Source: UBA11524 sp963590165 (GTDB taxonomy: Bacteria; Bacillota; Clostridia; Christensenellales; Aristaeellaceae). From it: 64,000 bases of DNA. Under the pieces are notes generated by a model. It had not been told where the DNA came from. It did no database searches and saw nothing but the letters and a program-made list of their open reading frames with translations. A program made the position numbers and the translations under genes. Positions 1 to 7,659 of this stretch are shown here, in pieces. The stretch lies in the NCBI GenBank assembly GCA_963590165.1, contig CAVANO010000052.1, positions 1-64,000 on the forward strand, written 5' to 3'. Each line of letters opens with the position of its first letter. Positions within the stretch are counted from its first letter, which is position 1.

Positions 1-16
1 AGGTAACACCGCACAA

Positions 17-178
17 TTCAGCGGCGCCGCTGAACATGCCTTTTGCGCCATCTGCGGCGGCGAAATAAAACTTTATTTCGCCGGTCTGCCTTTGGCAGAC
101 TTGGAAACCCTTTCGGGTTTCCAACCTGCTTCTTGCAGAAATCTCGATTTACATCCAGTAAACCTTCGATTTCTGCAA
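17..178. repeat. Array of five consecutive hairpins
   Basis: Five inverted repeats follow each other almost without spacer: a perfect 18-bp palindrome at 17-34, an 11-bp stem at 58-68/73-83, a 7-bp stem with TTT loop at 84-90/94-100, a 10-bp stem at 101-110/115-124, and an 11-bp outer stem at 133-143/168-178 that holds an inner TTTAC/GTAAA stem. Two tiny minus-strand reading frames run through it (73-207, 44 codons, and 18-200, 60 codons) behind a GAGGTGG sequence. Their heavy AGA, AGG and CGA use is unlike the neighbours, so I treat them as incidental. The region lies downstream of the CD1247-like gene and could end its transcript, but no long T-run is seen. Confidence 0.75.
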
Positions 179-245
179 TCGCATCTGACACAAAATTCAT
201 TGTTCATCGTACCACCTCATTTGTGCGGTATTGCCTTAATCTGAA

Positions 246-752
246 TCAGAAAGGCAGATTTTCGCTGTCTTCGCTGCCTTCGTCGATTTCGGGGAAAATC
301 GGCTTATGGCACTTCGGGCAGAGCGTATTCTCATCGAAGTCGATGTCAGACGCGCGGAAGATCAACTCCTCGCCGCAGTTCGGGCAGACGTAGGTGATCG
401 CTTCATCAAGTTCATCGATTTCATGGCCATCATCGTCATCGTCCGCATCGTCCGCGTCCTCATCGGTGCAGTCCTCACAGTCGCATGCATCGTCCGTATC
501 TTCGTCATCCGCATCATCGTCTTCGTCGGCGTTGTAGAGGGCTTCCTCCATGTCCGACAGATCCTGATCGATGGATTCGACGTACTCTTCCAGCGACTTC
601 TTTTCCTCATCGAGACGCTGCATTTCGTCCGCCATCTCGCCCATGACGCCGAGGACTTCCATCAGCAGCTTATTGCTGTCCTTGTCCATGTTGAGCTTCA
701 TGCCTGCGGCGAGGCCTTTCAGGTAGCTAACGCGGTCTGTTAAACTGCTCAT
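246..752 (-). CDS. CD1247 N-terminal domain protein with C-terminal zinc ribbon
   Basis: A 168-residue cytoplasmic protein of unknown function, of the kind named after Clostridioides CD1247. Residues 1-60 form a helical domain (start MSSLTDRVSYLKGLAAGMKL) followed by a coiled coil. Residues about 75-115 are almost only Asp and Glu and contain a CDCEDC motif. The C-terminus has a rubredoxin-like zinc ribbon with CPNC and CPKC knuckles. The start is set by GGAGG seven bases upstream of ATG. It is 72 bp downstream of efp on the same strand, the usual neighbourhood of this family, so co-transcription is likely. A role in gene regulation is often assumed for the family from the zinc ribbon, but nothing here proves it. 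Confidence 0.8.
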   Translation of the reverse strand: MSSLTDRVSYLKGLAAGMKLNMDKDSNKLLMEVLGVMGEMADEMQRLDEEKKSLEEYVESIDQDLSDMEEALYNADEDDDADDEDTDDACDCEDCTDEDADDADDDDDGHEIDELDEAITYVCPNCGEELIFRASDIDFDENTLCPKCHKPIFPEIDEGSEDSENLPF

Positions 753-824
753 ATCGATGTCCTCCTATCATACACAATCAGCCCGGAGGGATTGCTGCTC
801 TCCCCGGGCTGATGATGTTCCTAT

Positions 825-1382
825 TTATGCGCGCTCCATGTACTCGCCGGTACGGGTATCGATGCGGATCATGTCGCCGGTGTTGATGAACAGCGGCACC
901 TGCAGGGAGTAACCAGTTTCCAGCGTAGCGGGCTTGTAGGTGTTGGACGCAGTATCGCCCTTGAAGCCGGGCTCGGTGTCGGTCACCTCAAGCGTAACGA
1001 AGTTCGGCGCTTCCACGGAGAAGGGAGAGCCCTTGAAGAAGCGGACGGTCACATTCGTGCCTTCCTTGACATAGGGGATTGCATCTTCCACCTTGTCCAG
1101 CGCCATAGGGATCTGGTCATAGGTCTCGATGTCCATGAAGTAGTACAGTTCGCCGTCGTTGTAGACATACTGCATTTCCTTCGTCTCGATCACAGCCTTG
1201 GGCATCTTGTCGGTGGGGTTGAAGGAACGCTCGACCACAGCACCGGTCATCACGTTCTTGATCTTGGTGCGGACGAACGCCGCGCCCTTGCCGGGCTTGA
1301 CGTGCTGGAAGTCAACGATGGTCCAGACGCCGCCGTCCCACTCCACGGTAATGCCCTTTTTGAAATCGCCAGCAGTAATCAT
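825..1382 (-). CDS. efp: Elongation factor P
   Basis: EF-P binds between the P and E sites and rescues ribosomes stalled on consecutive prolines. The 185-residue length is standard and the three beta-barrel domains are present. Domain I carries the loop PGKGAAF with the lysine (about residue 32) that is modified in many bacteria; in Bacillus the modification is 5-aminopentanol. The C-terminal part has the family signature TLETGYSLQVPLFINTGD. The ATG is chosen over an in-frame TTG one codon upstream because GGAGG lies nine bases before it. A plausible own promoter lies about 200 bp upstream. No modification enzyme gene is nearby. Confidence 0.97.
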   Translation of the reverse strand: MITAGDFKKGITVEWDGGVWTIVDFQHVKPGKGAAFVRTKIKNVMTGAVVERSFNPTDKMPKAVIETKEMQYVYNDGELYYFMDIETYDQIPMALDKVEDAIPYVKEGTNVTVRFFKGSPFSVEAPNFVTLEVTDTEPGFKGDTASNTYKPATLETGYSLQVPLFINTGDMIRIDTRTGEYMERA

Positions 1383-1585
1383 CAATCAATTCCTCCAATG
1401 TTGTTTGGGTTTCGAAAATGCGTGTTTGGGTTCGCTGCACAAGCGAAGCAGTACGATAGGCATCGCTGCTGAAAGGTGCGGCGAATCCCTATGTCTAAAT
1501 CCGGCAAGGCGGATCCAGTCGCAGAGAAATCCTGCTTTTCGGGTGCAGACCAACAAGCCCGGTGCACAGGTGCACGGACAAATAT

Positions 1586-1614
1586 ATTCTATCACACTTT
1601 TGCCGGATTGAAAA
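1586..1614 (-). promoter_or_regulatory. Probable promoter of efp
   Basis: Minus-strand -35 TTTTCA (1609-1614) and -10 TAGAAT (1586-1591) with 17-bp spacing. It would give a leader of about 195 nt before efp. The 1383-1709 gap holds nothing else recognisable apart from the terminator of the upstream gene and a GTGCAC direct repeat at 1562-1575. Confidence 0.5.
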
Positions 1615-1657
1615 GACTTTTTTCGTTTCAATTCGCTGATTCAGCCATTTTTTCTGC

Positions 1658-1690
1658 AAAAAACCGCCGCACCCGTTCAGGCGCAGCGGT
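1658..1690 (-). terminator. Terminator of the Ala/Asp/Glu-rich protein gene
   Basis: An imperfect GC-rich stem (CCGCTGCGCC with GGGTGCGGCGG on the minus strand) is followed by a run of six T. It lies 20 bp past the stop codon of the gene ending at 1710. Confidence 0.65.
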
Positions 1691-1709
1691 TAGGGTTCAT
1701 TGATTTCCT

Positions 1710-2927
1710 TTACATGGCGAGGAAGTTCAGCTGCTCAACCAGTTCTCTCGACAGTTCAGGCATGCCTTCCAGCTCGTCGATGATGGATTCCTCAGCAGTG
1801 GTTTCGGCTGCATCCGCGCGCAGGGTCACCGGCATCGTCTTGCCAATCAGCGTCTGTGCGTAGGCATCCAGCATTTCCTGCGTCAGACCTTCGTATTCAC
1901 CGTCCAGCGTCAGCTCGATATCGGCAACCTTCTTGTCGTTATCGATGAACATACGGATGTTCAGGCGTGCTTCGGCATTGAGCACCATCGAGGTGCTGAG
2001 GAGCTGCAGGTCAGCGTCTGCCTCTTCGGCCTCTGCTTCGGCTGCCAGATCCGCATCAGCTTCGACATCCGCATCGGCTTCAACATCCGCGTCGGTTTCG
2101 GCATCCGCGTCGGCTTCGGCGTCCGCTTCGGCTTCGACATCCGCTTCGGCTTCGGCATCCGCATCGACATTCACGTCAGCTTCAACATCTGCATCGGCTT
2201 CAACATCCGCATCGGCTTCGGCGTCCGCTTCGGCTTCAACATCCGCTTCGACATCCGCTTCGGCTTCGACATTCACGTCAGCTTCAACATCTGCATCGGC
2301 TTCGACATCCGCATCAGCTTCGGTATCCGCATCGGCTTCGTCATCCGCTTCAGCTACAACTTCAATTTCAGCGTCCAGCACCGCATCAGCTTCGTTCGCT
2401 TCTGCCTCTTCGGTCGGCTCCTCGGCAGGTTCAGCAACCGGTTCCTCGGTTGCTTCGATGGTCTCGCCGTTCAGTGCGCGCTGCACCTGTTCGAGATTCT
2501 CCATCAGGACATTCACCTGCGCGGACACTTCATCAAGGTAGCCCTGCGCAGTCGCCTGATTTGCCTTCGCCGTCTCCAGTTCAGCGGTCAGCGCCGTATT
2601 TTCTTCGGTCAAGGTGCTGATTTGCGCCTCCAGCTCGGTCACCTTCGCAGTGGATTCATCGAGCGTCAGCTGCGCTTCGCGGAGGTCATTCTGCGCGGTC
2701 GTCAGCTCTTCCTGCATGGTTTCCTTCTCGGTGATGGTCTGCTGCAGCTCCGTGCTGCGCTCGGTCAGCTCGCTGTTGACCTGGTCAAGCTGTGAGGACA
2801 GGTTGTTTGAATTGACGAACAGCACGACCATCACGATGACCGCCACAACCAACACAATCAGCAGAGCGAACAGGGATACCTGCTTCTTTTCGGCAGGTGC
2901 ATTCGTATTGTTCTGATTTTCGGACAT
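1710..2927 (-). CDS. Membrane-anchored coiled-coil protein with extreme Ala/Asp/Glu tract
   Basis: I do not recognise this 405-residue protein. It has a short cytoplasmic N-terminus, one membrane helix at about residues 18-40, then a long coiled coil at about 45-155 rich in Leu, Glu and Gln. Residues about 185-310 consist almost entirely of Ala, Asp, Glu and Val in units such as EADADVEAD, without any Lys or Arg. A folded C-terminal domain of about 95 residues follows. The DNA of the tract is a degenerate tandem repeat, so length may vary between strains. The ATG at 2927 is used because AGGAGG lies ten bases upstream; an ATG three codons earlier is too close. It sits 41 bp after another anchored coiled-coil gene, probably in one operon. 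The topology suggests an outward-facing domain on a negatively charged stalk. Confidence 0.75.
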   Translation of the reverse strand: MSENQNNTNAPAEKKQVSLFALLIVLVVAVIVMVVLFVNSNNLSSQLDQVNSELTERSTELQQTITEKETMQEELTTAQNDLREAQLTLDESTAKVTELEAQISTLTEENTALTAELETAKANQATAQGYLDEVSAQVNVLMENLEQVQRALNGETIEATEEPVAEPAEEPTEEAEANEADAVLDAEIEVVAEADDEADADTEADADVEADADVEADVNVEAEADVEADVEAEADAEADADVEADADVEADVNVDADAEAEADVEAEADAEADADAETDADVEADADVEADADLAAEAEAEEADADLQLLSTSMVLNAEARLNIRMFIDNDKKVADIELTLDGEYEGLTQEMLDAYAQTLIGKTMPVTLRADAAETTAEESIIDELEGMPELSRELVEQLNFLAM

Positions 2928-2968
2928 TGGAATCATTCCTCCTAAAATAATTGAAATCGGATCACAGG

Positions 2969-3445
2969 CTATTTGCCCGAGGACTCCTCTGCCTGCGTGA
3001 GGAGCTCTGATGCGGCGTCCACCTTCGCCTGAATCTCCTGCAGCGCCGCCTGAAGCGATGCAACGGAGATCATCGGCTGTCCGTCAAGACCCTGCTGAAC
3101 GAGAGAGCCCTGCTGCGCCGTCAGCGCTGCAATCTGCTCGGTCAGCGCGGCGTTTTCCTCGCGGAGTGCCTTGCGCTGCGCACGAAGTTCCTGCTCGCGG
3201 GCTAAAACTTCATCCGCCTGCGGCTGCACCTCGGCAAGCTGCTCGCGCGTTTCCGGCAAATCGACCTGCACCTGCGCATATTCCACCTGCTGAAGCTCCA
3301 GCCGCGCCTCCGTCGCCTCAAGCGACAGCCGCGTCAGCCGGATTTCCTCGCTGACAGATGCCTGATGGATGACGCTATAGCAAAGCACCACACACAGCGC
3401 ACACATGACCGCAATGAAGCAAGCCCGAAAGCCCTTCGGCAGCAT
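2969..3445 (-). CDS. Small membrane-anchored coiled-coil protein
   Basis: A 158-residue protein with an N-terminal membrane helix at about residues 8-25 and an almost continuous coiled coil from 30 to 125, followed by a short second helix. The layout (short inside end, one helix, extracellular coiled coil) resembles FtsL/DivIC-type division proteins, but no sequence signature supports that name. GAGGAGG lies seven bases before ATG. A good promoter is found just upstream and the Ala/Asp/Glu-rich protein gene follows, so the two are probably expressed and perhaps act together. Confidence 0.75.
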   Translation of the reverse strand: MLPKGFRACFIAVMCALCVVLCYSVIHQASVSEEIRLTRLSLEATEARLELQQVEYAQVQVDLPETREQLAEVQPQADEVLAREQELRAQRKALREENAALTEQIAALTAQQGSLVQQGLDGQPMISVASLQAALQEIQAKVDAASELLTQAEESSGK

Positions 3446-3488
3446 ATCGTTTCCTCCTCCGCGTCATGAACGGAAAGCTTACATCTTC

Positions 3489-3517
3489 ATTGTACCATAA
3501 ACAGGTTCAAATTGCAA
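3489..3517 (-). promoter_or_regulatory. Promoter of the coiled-coil protein operon
   Basis: Minus-strand -35 TTGCAA (3512-3517), 17-bp spacer, -10 TACAAT (3489-3494), about 45 bp before the start codon at 3445. Confidence 0.65.
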
Positions 3518-3574
3518 AGTATAATCGTGCAAAATGACGCATGGAATCCCAAAATTTACAATTTGTTAAAGTCG

Positions 3575-4561
3575 TCACGCATTCTCTTCCGGATTCTGCT
3601 GTGCTTCCTCCTGCGGCGGAATCAGCTTCTCTGCCGTTTCCGACAGGCTCTTGGCAAGATAGGCGATGTTTTCCTCGCGGCAGACAATGTCACGCGATGT
3701 GTGCAGCCGACCGGTCACCAGCCCGATGCCCGCGCTGTGATGGTATGCGGAAATACCCACGCCGCAGGAGAATTTGCGGTAATCGCCCGCGCCGCGCACG
3801 CGAATCCGGCTCCAGAAGCCTGTCTGCACACCGAAGGATGCTGCATTTTGCCCGAGCATGTCCCGAAGCACCGCGTATTCCGGCTTATCCTGCGCCAGCT
3901 TCGGGGCGGACACGATGAAATGATCGCCATCGCCGATGCAGTTCAGGTCAACAAGTAACTGCATTGTCTGAATCTCGACATGCTGCTGCGTGAAGTATTT
4001 CGCGCCCCTGCTGCCTATTTCCTGGTTGTCGAAGAGGATGAACGCCGTGCTTGCGCGCGCCTCCGGAGACAGCTGCGCCATCGTTTCCAGCAGTGCCGCC
4101 ACGCCCGACGTGTTGTCATTGACGTTATGCGGATTCGCCTTGCCGAACATCATCAGCAGGACAATGCATAGGAACGTCAGGAAGAATGAAAGAATCAGCC
4201 AGTCGCCGTTCTTCGACAGCAACCCGACCGCGCAGCCGACCAGCAGCGAAATCAACAGCAAACCCAGCAGAATCACGAGCTGCGACAGCGCATACACCGG
4301 GAAATTGCGCGGAATCCGCAAATCCGGAATGCCGATGGTCGCCGCGGTGTCATAATGCGCGGAGATAATGATGCTCGCGTGCTGCGGGTCGCCGGCAACG
4401 ATGTTGCGCTGGCGCACCTTGTCCTTGCGGTTCATGCCGTCGACATACGGCCGATAGCCCATTTCGCGCATTTTGGCAATCACCCACTGCTCAAACGCGC
4501 GTTTTTGCTCGGCCGATTTGCGAACGGGATACATGCTGTCAATTTCTTCCCGAATGCTCAT
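3575..4561 (-). CDS. M28-family zinc peptidase with inserted transmembrane hairpin
   Basis: A 328-residue protein with the M28 aminopeptidase metal and catalytic motifs: HYDT near residue 69, NDNTSG with the bridging Asp near 149, DNQEIG with the catalytic Glu near 181, an Asp near 205, and a late His in GRLHTS. M28 enzymes are usually soluble or secreted di-zinc exopeptidases. Here two hydrophobic helices (about 88-115 and 121-139) sit between the first two metal motifs, so the catalytic domain is tethered to the membrane through its middle. No signal peptide is seen, so the active site may face the cytoplasm. Its ATG overlaps the trmO stop by four bases, indicating coupled translation. Substrate unknown. 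Confidence 0.85.
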   Translation of the reverse strand: MSIREEIDSMYPVRKSAEQKRAFEQWVIAKMREMGYRPYVDGMNRKDKVRQRNIVAGDPQHASIIISAHYDTAATIGIPDLRIPRNFPVYALSQLVILLGLLLISLLVGCAVGLLSKNGDWLILSFFLTFLCIVLLMMFGKANPHNVNDNTSGVAALLETMAQLSPEARASTAFILFDNQEIGSRGAKYFTQQHVEIQTMQLLVDLNCIGDGDHFIVSAPKLAQDKPEYAVLRDMLGQNAASFGVQTGFWSRIRVRGAGDYRKFSCGVGISAYHHSAGIGLVTGRLHTSRDIVCREENIAYLAKSLSETAEKLIPPQEEAQQNPEENA

Positions 4562-5253
4562 GTTTCGTCCTTTCTGTTGGTGATTTTTTCATAGGGGACA
4601 ACATCCGTGACGGTCAGCGTATCTTTGTTGACCATGAAGCGGATGTCGTTTTCGCCGTAGGGCACGCCGTACACGCGTTCCGGCTGATGCTGATACGCCG
4701 GTCTCGGGTCCTGCGCAAGGATTTCCAGCACGGCAGGCAAATCTTCCTGCGGAATGCGCACACGTAGTTCCTCCGGCAGGATGACCTGCAGCGCGTGCGC
4801 CTTCTTTTCCTCTGCAAAACTCCCTCGCGCGTCCGGCACGCTGTCTGCATACGGCACATAGGGTTTGATGTCGATGACGGGTGTGCCATCCATCATGTCC
4901 GCGCCGGTGACGTGCAGCACCACCCGTCCGTCCTCCTCCGTCACCTTGAGCAGCTTGACGACCGTCAGCCCGATTTTGTTCGGCCGATACGGCGAGCGCG
5001 TCGCGAACACGCCCATGCGCGTATTGCCGCCAAGCCTCGGCGGACGCACAGTCGGACGCCATTGCTCGCGCGCCGCATGGTCAAATTCCCACAGCAGCCA
5101 CAGGTGCGAAAAATCCTCGATGCCTCGAAAAGCCTCGCGGACGCTGTATTCCGGCTCCATCACGATGCGCGACACCGCCGGCACAAGCCCGGATTGACGC
5201 GGTACGCCGAATTTCTCCCGATAGCCATTGCGGATATGCGCAATGATTTCCAT
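4558..5253 (-). CDS. trmO: tRNA (N6-threonylcarbamoyladenosine37-N6)-methyltransferase TrmO
   Basis: TrmO (YaeB/TsaA family) uses SAM to methylate t6A37 to m6t6A37 in ANN-decoding tRNAs. The 231-residue sequence has the family core: FGVPRQSGLV, FSHLWLLWEF, RPPRLGG, VFATRSPYRPN and a C-terminal domain that lines the tRNA site, ending with the typical VYGVPYGENDIRF. The start has CGGAG eight bases upstream. It is the first gene of a two-gene unit with the M28 peptidase, divergent from the unknown membrane protein gene at 5349. A second t6A-related gene, tcdA, lies at 50 kb. Confidence 0.93.
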   Translation of the reverse strand: MEIIAHIRNGYREKFGVPRQSGLVPAVSRIVMEPEYSVREAFRGIEDFSHLWLLWEFDHAAREQWRPTVRPPRLGGNTRMGVFATRSPYRPNKIGLTVVKLLKVTEEDGRVVLHVTGADMMDGTPVIDIKPYVPYADSVPDARGSFAEEKKAHALQVILPEELRVRIPQEDLPAVLEILAQDPRPAYQHQPERVYGVPYGENDIRFMVNKDTLTVTDVVPYEKITNRKDET

Positions 5254-5348
5254 GATGTGTTCTCCGTCCGATTCCGCCGGTTATGGAGGACTTCCGACCA
5301 TCCGCGGCGAATATTGAATTGATGATTTTCTGCAAAAAAGGAGGCGGC

Positions 5349-6452
5349 ATGACCGCCATGAGCGAAAGCAATCAGCGCAGGCGCCGACGGTCGGGTTCCG
5401 ACCCTTCGTCGGTTCCCGACCCTTCAACAGTTCCCGACCTTTCAACGGTTCCTGACGCTTCGTCGGTTTCTGACTGCTCCCATGAAGAATCCGGAGAAGC
5501 AGCCGACCCCGAAGCGTTCAGCGAATGTCCGCACATGCCAAGTCCATTTGAATCCTTCTGTACCACCAGAGCACTGCTTTCCTCTCTCTGCGAGCCAAAG
5601 CCGCTGCGCAAGCCGCATTCGTTCGCTGACTGCATCAACATTCTGCTGGATTTGCTGTTGTGGCTGCCGAAGCTCGCTGTTTCCACGCTGTGTTATGCGC
5701 TGCGCTACCTGCGTTCTGCCTTTCGGTATGCGCTGGAAGGTTCGTGCTCGCTGACGCATGCGTTTTTGATGTGCCCCTATGCGTGGCTGCTGATGTACGC
5801 GCTGCTTGCCGGATGCGCTGCAGGCGGTGTGCTGCTGATTCGGCAAATGACCGCCGTCGCTGGCAGTTCGCTGACATCCTCGCTGGAAAGGCTGTTTCTC
5901 CTGCTCGGCGGTTTCGTGTTGATGCTCCCTGCGCTGATTTGGGGCTGCTGCCTGCTCTGGCTGTTCTGCACAAAGCTCGAATACTGGTGCCGCTGGCATC
6001 GGCTCGTGTTCCTTGTGCTGCTGATGTTGGCATTCGCTGCGCCGCTTATGTACCGCCTGTCGCCGCTGTTTCTGCTTTTGGCGCTGCCGCTGCTGATTGG
6101 GCTGATTTCCGGTGCCTTGGTAACACGCCGAACTTCCGAATCCATCGTTACCCTCATCCGATACTTCACACAGCGGAAAGAACGTGCCCGTCTCCGCACG
6201 CGTGGCCTGCATCAGATGTTGCGCGTCACGAAGGTAATCCCTGACCGCGCCGTCCGCAGGGGGGTACACGGATGTGTCCTGGTGATTTCATGCCGTCATC
6301 CGGCTACAGGAGATACGGTTGTGCTCGTCAGCAAGCCGGTATTTCAGCCCTATCAGGCTGGGGATTTGGTGCATGTGGTTTTTCATCCGACCGATCCGAC
6401 GATTTATCGGATTGATGCGGAAACGCCGCTGCCCAGAAGATGGAAGCGATAA
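5349..6452 (+). CDS. Unknown multi-pass membrane protein
   Basis: I do not recognise this 367-residue protein. The first 60 residues are basic, then carry a short repeat (DPSSVPDPSTVPDLSTVPD) and look disordered. Residues about 95-270 hold four or five hydrophobic helices, rich in Cys, Leu and Trp. The last 95 residues are a basic soluble domain that reads like a small beta domain (VLVISCRHPATGDTVVLVSK ... AGDLVHVVFHPTDP), similar in feel to cytosolic regions of DUF3592-type proteins, which I cannot confirm. The ATG follows GGAGG by four bases; a second ATG four codons later is also possible. It is convergent with the mrp gene. Confidence 0.65.
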   Translation: MTAMSESNQRRRRRSGSDPSSVPDPSTVPDLSTVPDASSVSDCSHEESGEAADPEAFSECPHMPSPFESFCTTRALLSSLCEPKPLRKPHSFADCINILLDLLLWLPKLAVSTLCYALRYLRSAFRYALEGSCSLTHAFLMCPYAWLLMYALLAGCAAGGVLLIRQMTAVAGSSLTSSLERLFLLLGGFVLMLPALIWGCCLLWLFCTKLEYWCRWHRLVFLVLLMLAFAAPLMYRLSPLFLLLALPLLIGLISGALVTRRTSESIVTLIRYFTQRKERARLRTRGLHQMLRVTKVIPDRAVRRGVHGCVLVISCRHPATGDTVVLVSKPVFQPYQAGDLVHVVFHPTDPTIYRIDAETPLPRRWKR

Positions 6453-6470
6453 TTTCCAGGGGCAATAGAA

Positions 6471-6483
6471 CGGACGAAGTCCG
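6471..6483. repeat. Hairpin A copy between convergent genes
   Basis: CGGACGAAGTCCG, a 5-bp stem with a GAA loop, in the 40-bp space between the membrane protein gene and mrp. It is one of at least seven such copies in the window. Confidence 0.7.
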
Positions 6484-6492
6484 CCCTTTGCA

Positions 6493-7335
6493 TTACTTGT
6501 GTTCCCTGACCGGGCATGCAAGTGCGGCATCGACCGCCTTGGAAATTTCAGGTACCTGAAGGCTCATCAGCTCACCGGCATCGCACTTCTTCGCAATTTC
6601 GGGATCAATCGGCAGCTGACAGAGCAGCGGCAAATGGTGCTTCTCGGCAACGTCCGCGGTCTTGCTCTCGCCAAAGGGATACAGGCGGCGTCCGCAATCC
6701 GGGCACGTGATGTAAGACATGTTCTCCACAAGACCCAGCACCGGAATATTCATCATTTCCGCCATCTTGACCGCTTTCTCGACAATCATGCCGACAAGCT
6801 CCTGGGGGCTGATGACAATCACGATAGCGTCCACCGGCAGCGACTGGAAAACAGTCAGCGGCACATCACCCGTTCCCGGAGGCATATCGACATACAGGCA
6901 ATCCACATCGCCCCAGGCGACATCCGTCCAGAACTGCTTGACCGTGCCCGCAATCAGGCTGCCGCGCCAGATCACCGGGTCGGTATCATGCTCCAGCAGC
7001 AGGTTGATGGACATGACCTTCACGCCGCCAGCCGCCTCATTCGGCAGAATCCCCTGCTCACAGCCGACTGCCTTGTCGTGCACGCCCAGAATCCGCGGCA
7101 TGCTCGGCCCCGTGATATCCGCATCGAGCACGCCGGCAATTTTGCCGCGCCGTGCCGTTTCGCACGCCATCAGACCCGTCACCAACGATTTGCCGACGCC
7201 GCCCTTGCCGCTCACGACGCCGATGACCTTTTTGACTCTGCTCCCTGCATTTGCCGGTGCCAGCAGGCTTTGCGGCTGCTGACGCGATGCGCAGTTGCTC
7301 CCGCAGGAGGAGCAGTCATGACTACATTCTGACAT
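6493..7335 (-). CDS. Mrp/NBP35-type P-loop ATPase (iron-sulfur carrier)
   Basis: A 280-residue Mrp/ApbC-type protein that binds and transfers iron-sulfur clusters in an ATP-dependent way. An N-terminal Cys motif (CSHDCSSCGSNC) is typical of the NBP35-like clostridial forms. The deviant Walker A GVVSGKGGVGKS is followed by LDADITGPS, the Walker B YVDMPPGTGD and the CPDC pair near residue 225 that holds a bridging cluster in the dimer. The ATG at 7335 is preferred because AAGGA lies before it; a longer frame upstream lacks family similarity. It stands alone; no suf or isc genes are adjacent, though a NifS-like desulfurase and an Rrf2 regulator occur elsewhere in the window. Confidence 0.93.
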   Translation of the reverse strand: MSECSHDCSSCGSNCASRQQPQSLLAPANAGSRVKKVIGVVSGKGGVGKSLVTGLMACETARRGKIAGVLDADITGPSMPRILGVHDKAVGCEQGILPNEAAGGVKVMSINLLLEHDTDPVIWRGSLIAGTVKQFWTDVAWGDVDCLYVDMPPGTGDVPLTVFQSLPVDAIVIVISPQELVGMIVEKAVKMAEMMNIPVLGLVENMSYITCPDCGRRLYPFGESKTADVAEKHHLPLLCQLPIDPEIAKKCDAGELMSLQVPEISKAVDAALACPVREHK

Positions 7336-7659
7336 ACTGTCCTTCTTTCCGTTCCGCCCGGTTCGGCGGACTGCATCCTGTCCGCAGCGGATTGTTCCTC
7401 CGCGAACGCTTAAAGAAAAATAATTCGCTCTTTTTGCCTGCATTTCCTTCTTTTCAGCAGGGAAAACAACGTGTGCTGTCGAATTTATATTTCTTGCGGA
7501 TGGATCGGAACAAATTGCCCTTCCAGTTCGTCTAATTAGATGCAGGAAAACTGCGTTCCGCTTCGTTTGGTGGATGGGAAGGCATCTGCTTTTCCCGCAT
7601 CAGCAGCGACCGCATTCGCCTCTCCGCTCACGCCGAGGGAGAAAGTGGAGGTTTTGACC
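7336..7659. other. Divergent intergenic region, mrp / peptidoglycan-binding lipoprotein
   Basis: About 320 bp separates the two start codons. It must hold both promoters, but I see no good -35/-10 pair; AT-rich stretches near 7410-7430 and 7480-7495 are the likeliest places. No repeat of the dispersed family occurs here. Confidence 0.4.

Noticed and set aside
73..207. 44-codon Cys-containing frame (and a 60-codon frame at 18-200) with a GAGGTGG site
   Set aside because: Codons are unlike the rest of the window and the DNA is almost entirely inverted repeats, so coding is unlikely. The ribosome-like site keeps a small doubt.
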